From Hypericum androsaemum (Eukaryota > Streptophyta > Magnoliopsida > Malpighiales > Hypericaceae): a stretch of DNA of 64,000 bases. A program made the position numbers and the translations under genes. The DNA lies in the NCBI GenBank assembly GCA_963995505.1, contig OZ023186.1, forward strand, positions 16,003,570 through 16,067,569, written 5' to 3'. Under the pieces are notes generated by a model that had not been told where the DNA came from, searched no databases, and worked only from the letters and a program-made list of their open reading frames with translations. Positions 11,256-22,551 of the stretch are shown piece after piece; the stretch's first letter is position 1, and each line of letters begins with the position of its first letter.

Positions 11256-12250
11256 ACCTGCATAGAACAAAGTAACCCATCTCCGCCTCTTCGGCTGCCC
11301 CAGCCTCCGCCACCTTCTTTCCAGCCGGTTATGAGTAAAACAGAGCTGGAAGTTTTGAGAATCGCAATGGTTCTGGGGTCTGCATTAACGTCCAAATCAG
11401 ATTTAATTTATTTTTGCCCAGGTTTTGCCTCTGAGAATCTCCATGTAAATATTTGAAGCCATTCTTGGCTTTAGTGCCCTGATGTACTGTGACAGGAATC
11501 TCTGGTCAAGGGCTCTGAATTATTTTCAGGTTTATTATTTAAGTATATTTGGTAAAAGGTTTTGGAAGTTGCATTTAAAAGTTTCAATTACGTGTGACCC
11601 TCTTCACCTATCTGGCCAAAGTTGCAGGTCTTTCAAGGCCTTTTGATTGAAGCAGGGCCATTAAATATTTGGACTTGTTAGCACTGTTTTGCATTACCCA
11701 AGTAATCTATGATAGTTTTTTTTTATTGCTACGATAGTTATAATTTAGAGTCGAGTTCAGAGTCGAGCACGATCGTTTTCTATAAATGAGTTCGACTCTC
11801 AACAAACTTTGCACTTAGCTTGTGATTTGACCAAATTCATTTCACTTGATTCAACTTGATGATTTACTTGGCATCTAGCCTCAAGATGCTTCAAATCTGA
11901 GTGTAAAAGTAAATTCCACCTTTATTCTGTTAAAAACATTAATTTTATGAAACATCACAACCGGTGATTCTCCGTCTGTTTTGATATCATGTTTTTAAGA
12001 AGATTTTGATACCATATTTTTAAATATTCAATATTCATAAAGAAGCTCACTCAAAAATATATGGTCTCATTCATGATTATATGCTTAAATATTAAGTAGA
12101 ACCAGGATCAGTGGCGAGATACAAAAATAAAATTGCAATGTTAAAAGATAGTAAATGAGGTCCGCATCTTTATTAGGCGGTCTGTGGATAGGTCGTACTT
12201 GAATTGAGAATGTTGCAACTTTGTCTTTGTAACGTCACTTTCACCGGTTC
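11256..12250. other. 3' untranslated and flanking region of the REVOLUTA-like gene, no other gene seen
   Basis: The region turns AT-rich after about 11400, without a long ORF or recognisable repeat. The poly(A) site cannot be placed, as no clear AATAAA is present close to the stop. Confidence 0.5.
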
Positions 12251-12258
12251 CGTTGAAT

Positions 12259-13370
12259 TAGGGATTGGCAATTGGTAAGATAAGGTAGGGTATTGATAGG
12301 GGGTATGGATTGGGTACGGAATGCCACTATTCCGAACCGTTGGGAATGAAGACACGCGGAGACTTTTTTACAAATGCGCTAAAATACGGGGTCCAAAATG
12401 AAAAAAGCCATGCACAAACACAGGCCGGGTACAAATGCCATTATCACATACCTGCGCATGCCAGTATCAAATAACTGCGCATGCCAGTATCACATAACAG
12501 TGCGTGCCAGTGTGACCTTTTTGCAAAAATGCTAAAACATGTGGGACCAAAATAAAAAAAAAACTATGCGTGCCATTATCATCAATGGGGACTTGCCATT
12601 TTCACAAAAACAAATGCCATTATCACATAACTGCACTTGCCATTATCACATAACTGCGTTTGCCATTATCACATACATACGCTTGCCGCTGCAGTCCCCC
12701 TTTACTCCAAACTGTACGGAATCAATTCCTTCACTCCGTACCCAATCCAACCCCATTGATAGGACCCTACCCATACCTAATTTTTTGGGATGGATCCATA
12801 CCCTACCCTAGACCCTTTAACGTTCTGCATTTTGATAATTTTTAATCAAAACTTAATTTATATATATAATTTAAATAAATTCAAGACATCTACTACGTTA
12901 TACATCAATATTCAATAGAAAATTGATGAAACATCAAAATTTGTAATTTAATTTCAATTGTCCAAGGTTTTTTTTAGAGTTTGAAGTACATAAACAATTC
13001 AACAAAAGAAAAATATAGCATGTCAGCTTCTAGTGATCCATCATTCACGATATCTTCTAAGCTAGTTGCAGAATAACATAATAAATATGTTAAAGTTAAC
13101 AGTAAAGTATATTATATATATTATCAATACGGTCTAACAAGGGTCTAACTAGAGTCTAATCAGGGTAGAGTCTAAAATAGGGTAAAAATGTAAGGGTAGG
13201 GTCCGACCCACAGGGTCTAGCTATGAATTCATACCCTACCCTAGACCCTACCTCTAAACATGGACTCATACCCATACCCTACCCTAGACCAGTCAAAGTC
13301 AACATACCCTAGACCCGTAGGGTAAGGGTAGGATCCGACCCTCAGGGTATGGGTATTTCTGCCATCCCTA
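12259..13370. mobile_element. Non-autonomous hAT-superfamily DNA transposon
   Basis: A perfect 8-bp target duplication CGTTGAAT flanks the element at 12251-12258 and 13371-13378. The ends are TAGGGATTGGCA and, inverted, TAGGGATGGCA. An 8-bp duplication with short TAGGG-type termini is the hAT signature. The 1,112-bp interior has no transposase. It holds a block of about 24-bp repeats around TGCCATTATCACATAAC (about 12430-12690) and many copies of the motif TACCCTA in both orientations towards the right end (about 13180-13360). Confidence 0.88.
12425..12695 (+). repeat. Subterminal tandem repeats of the hAT element
   Basis: At least eight imperfect copies of a unit of about 20-25 bp with the core TGCCATTATCACATAACTGC occur here, some with CAGTATCAC in place of CATTATCAC. 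Subterminal repeats in hAT elements can be transposase-binding sites. That role is inferred. Confidence 0.6.
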
Positions 13371-13551
13371 CGTTGAATGTTTTTTTTAGATTAAGTGGTG
13401 AGACACTTGTTTTAAATTGAGTTTTTTAAAACATGGTTAAATATTTGTTTTAAATTTTTTTTACCTTCTAAAAATTATATCCGACTCAAAAGAACTTGGA
13501 TTTATCGGTCGTGTGTATATCTGAATATCGAGCCCGAACTGAGTGCTTGTG

Positions 13552-13803
13552 TTGCTGGCGATCAACAATGATACAACGTGTGACTAACAATGGTATAACT
13601 GAGACTAACAATGAATTGTTAAGTAATAATAGTACATCATGCGACTTACAATGATGAGCCATCTTATGTCGGGTGTTGCACCATTGTATAACGACATTGT
13701 ACCATTATTTGTTGCATGGTTGTTAAACGCATTGTGTACCATTTTTAGTCTCAATTGTAACATTGTTATTCGTGTGTTGTACCATTGTTTAGTCGCCAGC
13801 ATC
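13552..13803. repeat. Imperfect 250-bp inverted repeat (foldback, MITE-like)
   Basis: The two arms run from TTGCTGGCGA (13552) inward and from TCGCCAGCA (ending near 13802) inward. Both carry the same series of motifs, AACAATGGTACAAC and GAGACTAACAATG, in opposite orientation. The arms are about 120 bp and perhaps 70% alike, meeting near 13670. No target duplication was recognised. The transcript would fold into a long hairpin. Confidence 0.6.
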
Positions 13804-14159
13804 ACCATGTCGCTGGAGGCCCAAAAGCACCGAATTCGACTTCCCGAATGAATATCAAGTTGTATAAAAAACTATCAGGTAAAATAGCTATAGGTTTGTG
13901 ATGTTTGAAAAAATTAATTGATCATGAGAGTTTAGTATTGTTTAGTCGAGAATACTTCATAAATCAAGTGATTAGTCCATTTTACCAGAAACATTATCTA
14001 AATTGCCACAAATACCCTTGACTCCATATTAAATTACAAGCTTTTCATTTAATAAAAAATCTCCTGGCAAACTTTCTCTGCCCCGTTTTAGTTTCCTTAA
14101 GTCAATTTCATAGGATTTTTTAGTCTTCCTCCTTAATTAGGCGTCCAATTTAAAATATA

Positions 14160-15220
14160 GGGAAAAGTCCACTTTAGTACCCTGTGGTATCGCCCAAAAT
14201 TACTTTAGTACCCTGTGGTAAAAAACTGACCAATCGAGTCATACTTATTCTAATTAACATCAAAAAGGTCCTCGGGCAGCTGCCCGGACCCGACCGAACC
14301 CTGCCTGGACTACGTGGCCAGCCACGTCACCAAAACTTGATGACATGGCACCACGTGGAGGAGGAGGAGGACGAGGCGGAGGAGGACGAAGCGGAGGAGG
14401 AGGAGGACGAGGAGGAGGAGGAGGAGGAGGAGGACGAGGACGAGGAGGACGAGGAGGAGAAGAGGAGGAGGAGGAGGAGGAGGAGGACGACGAAGTGGAG
14501 GAGGCAGAGGAGGAGGAGGAGGCGGAGGAGGAGGAGGAGGCGGAGGCGGAGGAGGAGGACGAGGAGGAGGAGGACGAAGTGGAGGAGGAGGCGGAGGACG
14601 AGGAGGAGGCGGAGGAGGAGGATGAGGACGAGGAGGACGAAGTGGAGGAGGAGGCGGAGGAGGAGGAGGAGGCGGAGGAGAAGGACGAGGAGGAGGAGGA
14701 CGTAGTGGAGGAGGAGGCGGAGGAGGAGGAGGAGGAGGCAGAGGAGGAGGACGAAATGGAGGAGGAGGCGGAGGAGGAGGAGGAGGACGAAGTAGAGGAG
14801 GAGGCGGAGGAGGACGAGGAGGACGAAGTAGAGGAGGAGGCGGAGGAGGACGAGGACGAGGACGAGGAGGAGGAGGCGGAGGAGGAGGACGTGGAGGAGG
14901 AGGACGAAATGGAGGAGGAGGCGGAGGAGGAGGAGGAGGACGAAGTGGAGGAGGAGGCGGAGGAGGACGAGGACGAGGACGAGGACGAGGAGGAGGAGGA
15001 GGAGGAGGAGAGGAGGAGGAGGAGGAGGAGAGGAAGAGAGGGAAGAAGATGGATGTGGCTGGCCACGTAGTCCGGGCAGGGTTCGGGCGGGTCCGGGCAG
15101 CTGCCCGAGGACCTTTTTGATGTTAATTGGAATAAGTATGACTCGATTGGTCAGTTTTTTATCACATGGTACTAAAGTGATTTTGGGCGATACCACAGGG
15201 TACTAAAGTGGACTTTTCCC
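14160..15220. mobile_element. Non-autonomous Mutator-like element filled with a GAG/GAC triplet array
   Basis: A perfect 9-bp target duplication TAAAATATA flanks the element (14151-14159 and 15221-15229). The terminal inverted repeats start GGGAAAAGTCCACTTTAG, are about 168 bp long (14160-14327 and 15053-15220) and differ at about six positions by eye. Long TIRs with a 9-bp duplication are diagnostic of Mutator-like elements. The interior encodes no transposase and is almost entirely a purine triplet array. Confidence 0.92.
14344..15047 (+). repeat. GAG/GAC/GGC triplet array with higher-order repeat
   Basis: About 700 bp of nearly pure purine triplets (GAG, GAC, GGC, AGT variants). A higher-order unit around GACGAAGTGGAGGAGGAGGC recurs at intervals of about 60 bp, so this is a minisatellite grown from a triplet repeat. 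Several reading frames are open on both strands because these triplets cannot form stops. The glutamate-, glycine/arginine- and serine-rich ORFs are therefore by-products of the repeat. Confidence 0.9.
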
Positions 15221-15229
15221 TAAAATATA

Positions 15230-16199
15230 TAACTATTTTGTCTAAATAATAACTTAACCACTAGAGGTCACGTACGTCGGATTCACTTATTTTCTTATAT
15301 ATTTTTATTTAATTATACTTTTCCCTAAAATTTATACAATCAAAGCATACGAAACTGGAAATATTTTTCGGTGAAACATGGAATCAATTATAAAAAAAAG
15401 TTGAACCGGGGCCAAAATGGTCATCATTTGACCAAGAATAAATTACTGAGATCGAGTTGATATATGCTAAATTATATCAAAACAAAACAGCTGATTAATC
15501 GTAAATAAATTGATTTAGTTAAAACAAAAAGTCTCGACTTCGAATATTAAATAATTATTGATAAAAATTTTACATTGAAACCTGTGGTCAGACCCCTGCC
15601 ACAAGCATTTATGTTGGATTTTATTGTCCCCTGGTTCCAGAATGCAGTAAATTGCACTGTAAAAGGAGAGCGAGGACCATAGCTTTTGACATAGGTTTCA
15701 ATGAAGCTCAATCCATCCGAATTTTCTCGTTTCCGGTTAGAACCTTACGAATGTAAAAGACATTACCGAAAAATACCAATCTAAAACATTACACCACACA
15801 TATTTAGCATTCGCGAGATTCGAATTCAAAACATTACACCACACCAAATCCCTTGCTATTTGCCACTTTCTATCATATTCTTCTATCCTTCGCTGCTCAG
15901 TATTAGAAACAAAAACAATTGCGAAACACTCAGAACTTTGGGTTTTTTTATATTATATTTTTCACATTCCAGAGAATCTCCTATACCAAGTGACCTCATT
16001 AAAACCCTTCCCTAAACGACGAAGATGGCGACCCGAACAGCTCGATGCACCGATATTTACTCGGGTTCCTAATTTACAGAAGATCAGCGCGCGATGGACA
16101 ATTCCGGCTTCTAGAGAACGTAAGGGTGCAACAGACCGGTGCAGATCAAGCTAAGAATGTGGAGTTTGAGTTCATATCACCAGGCTACCAATGCCGTTG
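15230..16199. other. Intergenic and 3' flank of the CASP-like gene, no other gene seen
   Basis: AT-rich DNA without long ORFs. A short direct repeat around CAAAACATTACACCACAC... is present at about 15785 and 15830. The part nearest 16199 is probably the 3' UTR of the minus-strand gene. Confidence 0.5.
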
Positions 16200-17516
16200 T
16201 CACCGAGACGCCAGGGACCAAAAGTTAAGGAGGAAAGATGGCAATGCTGCAAACCAGCTCAAGAAAGACATGGCTGTGGCCGTTTCAAACTGCACGCAGT
16301 GATTCGAAGAGCAGATGTCAAGATCGTTGTTGATCAGAACCGTGATGCCTGCAGAGGCACAGGCTGCAGCAAATGTGAGGGTGGATGTGATCTGCAGGAA
16401 GAAAACAACAATTAACGAGAGTATTTTAGGATGATCCACCATTTTTCCCCCGAGAGAATCAGCAAACATGGTGCACTGAAAGCAAATGCATGGCACAAAC
16501 AGTGACAACAAATCCAACGGTCGTCAAGATGATCATCCTTAAATCTTACCCCGTCACCTGTTGTCAAGATGGTCACAATTCGATTGTTTTGCAATGAGCG
16601 CATTACCAGGATGGCATATATGTCGATAATAGCTAACAAAAGACTCCACAGGCACTGCAGGCCAGTAGCCGCAACAAGGTAGCTGATCTCGCATTCAAGA
16701 AACAGAAATTCGAGGTTAAGATTCATGTGATAAGACTAACAATAATCAGCAGTTAAACAATTACAGCCCCAGTAACAGGGGTGTGCAAAGAATTCTCCTT
16801 GCATTCTATATAGTAGGCGATATTCCATTTGAAGTCAACAGTGACAGTTAAAAATTGCCAGCCAGCTTCTTTCATCAAACATCAATACACTAGGAAGTCG
16901 AAGCACGGAGCTAAAGCAACACGCCCCTGAATGAGAATTTCAATGCTTCTATAAAGCCAAAATTTGTAAGTTGCCGCTGTAATATGAAGCAGATGCTTCA
17001 ATTTCACAACAGCGTCTAACAGGAAAAAGATGCATAAGGGAATATTAACCTTCGCGAGTGAAGTGCTATACTATCCTCTCCCCATCAATGAACCAATAGG
17101 TCAGAAAACTCGAACGTAACGGAGAAGGGCGATATAGCATGTCGGTTAACGTTAAACGCTCGTCAATTACAACCACTACCTAAGACTTTTACTTGGTAGA
17201 TCCTAACACAGCATGTTCAGAAAACTAAGAAATAGATTGAAGTCGGAGCAAGCATGCATTACCAAAAAGCGGTGACAGAAGGGAAGTCGCTGGTGGTAGC
17301 CATGACACACAGAGCTGCAGCTGCAAACAAGAACTGGAAGACTCGCAAGGCAAGGCCGCCTTTCGTCCCCGGCATCCCTTGTATATCCTTCATCCTCACC
17401 CTGGGGACCTCGACTACTCCATGGTTGTTGTTGTTATCATTACGGTTGTTGTTATTGCCGGCTTCTGTGGAAGAAGGGTCCTCCACGGGGTGAACCGACG
17501 CATGGCTCACATTCAT
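16200..17516 (-). CDS. CASPL5A: CASP-like membrane protein, subgroup 5A (3 exons, 192 aa)
   Basis: Minus-strand exons: 17516-17263, 16682-16550 and 16391-16200 (TGA at 16202-16200). Junctions are GT-AG with phases 2 and 0. The start was set at MNVSH, the usual start of this subgroup; an in-frame ATG 24 nt upstream is less likely. Four predicted membrane helices lie at about 52-74, 86-112, 125-148 and 167-190, with the family motif TAFCYLVAAT at the first junction and [12 protein letters not shown] in helix 3. Relatives of the Casparian strip proteins (PF04535/DUF588) sit in the plasma membrane as scaffolds, though the exact role of subgroup 5 is not well known. The N-terminus carries an asparagine-rich insert (residues 21-31) in the cytosolic part. 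Confidence 0.9.
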
Positions 17517-18291
17517 GTCCCACCTCCCACGAAATCGCACAGCTGCCGCTCTTTCACTTGACTCTCACCAGATCACTTCTCTCTCTTCGATTCACTGCCA
17601 CTCTATCTACCCTCTTCAATAAACAGAACTACACCAGTCTGTTGGAAACAATTGGAGCAATGTTAGAAGCAAAACAACAGATTAAATCAAACCCTAGTTC
17701 AAAAAATTACTCATTTTTCTCCTCTTTCACAAAAAAAAGTAGTTCTTTTTACCAATTCCAAAGAAATCTACCAAATACCCTTCACTCTCCTAAGAAAAAG
17801 ACGACATGGGTAAAGCTTCAATCTTGTGAAGACTAACTAAAGCAACCTAAATTCACTGAAATGAAAACTTCCACCCAATTAGGGCTGAAAAGTGCATACA
17901 ACCATCCTTGTCCCTATCAGAAGCTATGAAGAAGGGAAAGATCTAAAGCTGGAAAAAAGAACAACATGGTTTAAAAAAGATGAGATAAATTTACAAAAAA
18001 TAATACATAAAGAGGTAGAGAGAGAGAGAGAGAGAGAGAGAGTAAAGTTGGTACCTTGTTGGGTTGTTTTTAGATGGCAAGTTCCCAGTTAGAACAGTTG
18101 TTGGGTTGGGAGATCAAAATCTCTCAACTTTGAGGAATTGGAGGAAGCCATGAGGCTCTCTCTTCTCTTTTACTTTTTTCTTCACCTTTTGAGTTTCTGA
18201 CCAGCCACCACCAGATGTCTGAGGAGCGGCCGGGAGGAGGAGAGAAAGTAAGAAACGGAAAGAAGATTCAACTCAACTACTATACAATAAA
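17517..18291 (-). promoter_or_regulatory. Putative leader and promoter of the CASP-like gene
   Basis: Upstream of the minus-strand start the DNA is pyrimidine-rich on the coding strand and includes a (CT)n run (plus strand GAGA, 18016-18041). No clear TATA box was fixed. The region ends at the target duplication of the next transposon. Confidence 0.4.
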
Positions 18292-19767
18292 GGAAAATTA
18301 CTCTCAAGTCCCTAACCTTTGGTCACCCTCCTCCTAGGGTCCCTGACTTTTGGAAAATGATTGTCCTGTCCCTAAGTTTTGATGATAATAGACTCTCGGG
18401 TCCTTGGAGCCGGAATATTCCTTTTTCTCCGGTGAACCCCCACTTGAAATGACCAAAATGTCTTTTCACTAAGAAAAAAAAACTCCTTCTCCCCTTCCTT
18501 TCCAGATCCAAACTCCTAATTAGTTAAACCTAATCATCATCATCATAAAGATCTAAAAGACCACTTCAAAAAAGAAACAAACAAAATTGAATCTAAACAA
18601 CTTCTCTCCCAATCTCTAAACGACGGTGGATTGGAGCATAGAATCAAGGATGAGGGCGGCGACGATGCTTGGCGAGGATCTTTCACGACGACGGTTCTTG
18701 GCGAGGATGGTGCTTGGCGAAGATGAAGGCGACGACGATGGTGCTTGGCGAGGACCTTTCGCGACGAGGGTGGTGCTTGGCAAGAACGAGGACGGCGACG
18801 GTGCTGCCCATATCATGGATCTCGGACCTGCCATAGTTGGTTTCCCTTCTCCACGACGGTGGGGTGTTGAGACAAAGGTTGGGCTTTTCCGGTGGGTCGA
18901 TCTGGAAGGGGATTCTCTCTCGGAAACCAGCAGGCTGAGGTCGGTGTTAGCCTCGGCATCGTCGTCGCTGCTCTTTCCCACTGCCGGGATGGGAACTCTC
19001 CCCTCTTCTTATTCTCTATCGCTATCCTCAATCAACGGCTTTGTTGTCCGCTTCCCCCCTCTCGCCATTGAAGTCCTCTCTCTCTAAATCCTAATTTCCG
19101 CGATTGGATGATGCGAGGAGAAGGTTTTAATTGATTAGATGTTGTTGTATGTTCATTGTGGTGTTGGATTCAGTTGATCGATGGAATTTTTGTGCTGTGG
19201 AAAGAGAGGAGAAGGTTTGGTCATGGACTTGGTTGGTCGCCGAGGAGGAGGGATGGAGACTTTCACCATCCATCGCCGAGGAGGAATCATCGTTTCCGTT
19301 GTCCGTCACAGTTGTTTTTGGGTTCCTGGTTCAAAGGAAGAAGATGAAAATTTGCTGCCTCTTTTCTATTTTTAATTAATTATTATTTTGTTTGATTAGA
19401 TTTGGGTTTGGTTTCGTTGTTAGATTTGATTGTGCCATATTATTTAGTAGTGTGAATTTATTGATTAGGTTTTGCTGTTGAAATCCATGTTACAAACTAA
19501 GAAGGTTTGTGTTTATGTTTTGATTGAAGGTGGGAGATGAAGTGGGAGGAAGAAGGTAAAATGATGGAAAGAGATTTTTTTTATTTTTTAAGTGCAAGGA
19601 TCATTTTAGTCTTTTCAAGTGAGGAATCGCCAGAGAATATGAAATATTCTCCAGGAACCCGAGAGTCTATTATCATCAAAACTTAGGGACGAGACAATCA
19701 TTTTCCAAAAGTCAGAGACCCTAGGAAGAGTTTGACCAAAAGTAAGAGACTTGAGAATAATTTGCCC
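18292..19767. mobile_element. Non-autonomous Mutator-like element 1 of a three-element cluster
   Basis: A perfect 9-bp target duplication TACAATAAA flanks it (18283-18291 and 19768-19776). Inverted ends of about 170 bp begin GG(A/C)AAATTA(C/T)TCTCAAGT and continue through GACTTTTGGAAAATGATTGTC and the GATGATAATAGACTCTCGGG block. The interior (about 18620-19340) is more GC-rich, with repeated CTTGGCGAGGAT motifs and an open frame 18626-19087. It could be captured gene sequence, but I recognise no protein family. Confidence 0.88.
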
Positions 19768-19780
19768 TACAATAAATTAA

Positions 19781-20429
19781 GGGATAACTACTGACAGCCT
19801 TGGTATTTCGCATATTAGTCTTTCACCCTTTTTCTTTCGACAATCGATTAAAAACTCTTCGAGATTTGATTTTATTATAATCTCAAACCTCTCGCTGACG
19901 TAAACATACTTTTTTTTTTCATAAAAATGACCAAAATATCCTTAAACAGGAAATTAAAAACTCACCTTCTCTCTCTCTTTCCCCCTCTCCGCCGGCAAAA
20001 CCAAAAGGCCGACGGCGACGGACCTCTGGACTGTACTGCGATGACGGACCGACCCATCGCCTCTATGAGATGCAGCTTACCGGCACCCTCCTCTGCCCCG
20101 CCATCAACGTCAACGACTCAGTCACCAAGAGCAAAGCACCCAGATCTGTGCTATTTCTTCCGGCAAGGAGAATTGAAGGTTGGAATTAATTAGGGGTTTA
20201 ATTAGGGACACAGCGAGGTTTGGAATTAACGACTCTGTCACCAAGAGCAAAGTACCCAAAATTCCAATCGAAACCCAATTGTCGGGTGCACCTCAACCTC
20301 GTCGTTCTCAAGAGATAAGACCAAATTGTTTGGAACCCAGAAACCAACCAAAGCTAGCTAGCCCAGAAATGGGGTCCCTGTCGTTTTCAAGTCGACCCAG
20401 AGGACGATGGAGGAAGAGTGGTGGAACCT

Positions 20430-20463
<34 letters not shown>

Positions 20464-21063
20464 GCACCGACGCCACCCTCCGCTTCTCCTGGGGCCTCGG
20501 TATGCCTCTAACCGCCAAGTCCAACCTCTCCACCGGAAACTCTGTCCACGCCTCCTACCTCCTCCACTCCGCCTCGTCCCCGCCGGTACCGTCTCCAGCG
20601 CTTCCATCCCGACCTTCGGCGGCAGCGTTTTTAATTTCTGGGTTGTGTTTTTAATTCCAATTTTTCAATTCCATTCCGAAGGAAGGTTTGGAAATTTAGG
20701 GTTTAATTATTGTGATTTGGGATTCCCAATTGTTCGATTCTTTTCCCAAATTTTGAAACAAAAACACCCAGATGAACCCTTGAAATTGCAATTACAGTGC
20801 TTGGTTTCGATTCCTTTCTAATTATGGTGTTTTGTTTTATTTATTTTTTGTTTCATCCTAGTGTCCGTCTGGGTTTGATTATATATATATATATAAGGGT
20901 ATTTTTGTCATTTCTATGACAAAAAAATGAAAAAAATTTTGCTGACGTCTAGGACTCCCAGAGTATAATTTTGCCAAATTAGGAAGGTTTTTAATCGATT
21001 GTCGAAAGACACAAGGGTAAAAGGTGAATATGCCAAATACTAAGTCTTGACAGTAATTATCCC
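19781..21063. mobile_element. Non-autonomous Mutator-like element 2 (Pack-MULE candidate)
   Basis: Inverted ends begin GGGATAA(C/T)TACTG and continue with ACCCTTTT...CGACAATCGATTAAAAAC. The 9-bp flanks ATAAATTAA (19772-19780) and TTAAATTAA (21064-21072) differ at one base. The left flank overlaps the right target duplication of element 1. The interior (about 19990-20630) is GC-rich and coding-like, with a (CT)n run at about 20430-20460 and open frames. It may be a captured gene fragment, but I recognise no family. Confidence 0.8.
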
Positions 21064-21080
21064 TTAAATTAAAAATTTTA

Positions 21081-21748
21081 AGGAAAAGTGCACTTTAGTA
21101 TTTTGTAGTTTTTCACTTGGACACTTTATGGTGTAAAACACATAGATTAATCCAATTTTTTTCTAATTTTTATCACTGGGCATCTTGCACGAACTCCTAG
21201 GAAAAAGCGGGCTCGACCGGCCTTCTCGACGACGCTCACGGAGGCCCAAGAGTACGGTATGTTTATTCTTCCTTCTATTGCAAGATCTGCGTGTGGGGCG
21301 ACATTGGGGCGGACGGCTGCATGCACTATTCGCTGGTGGTGACACTGGAGAAGCTCATGTCAGTGGTGAACGCATTGGCGTTAAATGGAGACAGATATGT
21401 TTCGTTATCTAGCATGTGTGAAAGGTCGATCCTGGTATGTAAGAGCAATGACAACGCCAACTATATAGCGATTATAAGGGGAGCTTAGAGGGCATGAGAA
21501 GGTGATCCTGGGCCAGTTTGGTGTTGGGTGAGGTTGAGGATTGGGTAGGTTGGTGCGACGGAGGAGGTCTTTCCCGGGGTCGGGGTGGTTGTTGCTTGAA
21601 GAGATTGAGGTTAATAGATCGAGAGAGGGGGAGGGAGGGTTTTTATTAAATAATTATAAATAAATTAGGTACTATTTTGATAATTTATCCCGAGGAGTAC
21701 CCAAGTGAGAAATCGTGAAACTAGAGAGTATTAAAGTACACTTTTCCC
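21081..21748. mobile_element. Mutator-like element 3 of the cluster, decayed
   Basis: Inverted ends resemble (G/A)GGAAAAGTG(C/T)ACTTTA, related to the ends of the element at 14160-15220. The flanking 9-mers match at only about six positions, so the target duplication is not proven. The interior has a GC-rich part (about 21180-21480) without recognisable coding content. Confidence 0.6.
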
Positions 21749-21898
21749 AAGATTTCCTGGATGGGTTGGAATAACACACCCTCACCGTCACCGATCGATG
21801 TGTTTGTTGGTTAAAGTTTATATATGGTACGCATGCGATACTTTCCCTTCTATGAAAATAATAATAATTAAAAAAATAAGAACCAAATAATCCTCTGT

Positions 21899-21968
21899 AC
21901 ATACTTAATACTGTAGACGAAATAATATTCCTACATACTTAATACTGTAGACGAAATAATATTCCTAC
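21899..21968 (+). repeat. Tandem duplication of about 34 bp
   Basis: Two nearly identical copies of a unit containing CATACTTAATACTGTAGACG and AAATAATATTCCTA lie side by side. Confidence 0.8.
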
Positions 21969-22346
21969 AAATTTACAGTTCAATTATAATGGAAGTTCAG
22001 ATCTCGCCGTAGACGAAAAAATATGATTTACAATTGGCCTGAAAATGGAAGTTTTTTAGGGGTTGAAGATAATAAAAGGGTTTCATTTCGTTTTCGAAAT
22101 GAGATGATGAAGTTCACTTTTTTTAGAAGGGTATGGATTCTATTTTTTTACTATCAACAATTTTAATAATTAAATCTGATGTGACATATGATGATGTGGG
22201 TACTATGAAGAATGATAATATATGGTAGGTGATTGAATAAATAGTCCCAAAGTGTTAGATTGCATGTTTGAGAAGTGTAATGTGCTAGACTTTTATGTTG
22301 GATTCATCCACAACTTCTCTTCATACTTTGAATTTGTCCATACTGG

Positions 22347-22542
22347 TAATGAAATATGCACTTGATTTTATCCATCTCCAAAAGGCCATATATATAAAAG
22401 TTTATAAGCTTGATCACCAAGTAACTAATTGATTAGGATTTTAACTTTATCACCAAGTAACTAATTGATTGAAAATCTAACTTGATCACCAAGTAACTAA
22501 CTTATTAGGAATCTAACTTGATCGTGATTTCTATTCCTAATA
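22347..22542 (-). repeat. 3' LTR of the deleted copia element, with internal repeats
   Basis: It contains three imperfect copies of a unit of about 35 bp with the core GATCACCAAGTAACTAATTG. The same array is present in the other LTR. Confidence 0.85.
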
Positions 22543-22551
22543 CTCCCTCCT

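Noticed and set aside
14184..15196. Long open frames encoding acidic, Gly/Arg-rich, Leu-rich or Ser-rich proteins on both strands
   Set aside because: They follow from a stop-free purine triplet array inside a Mutator-like element. Several overlapping frames are open at once, which real genes do not show.
16045..16415. Plus-strand frames over the CASP-like gene
   Set aside because: They are shadows of exon 3 of the minus-strand gene, whose frame, splice sites and family match are clear.
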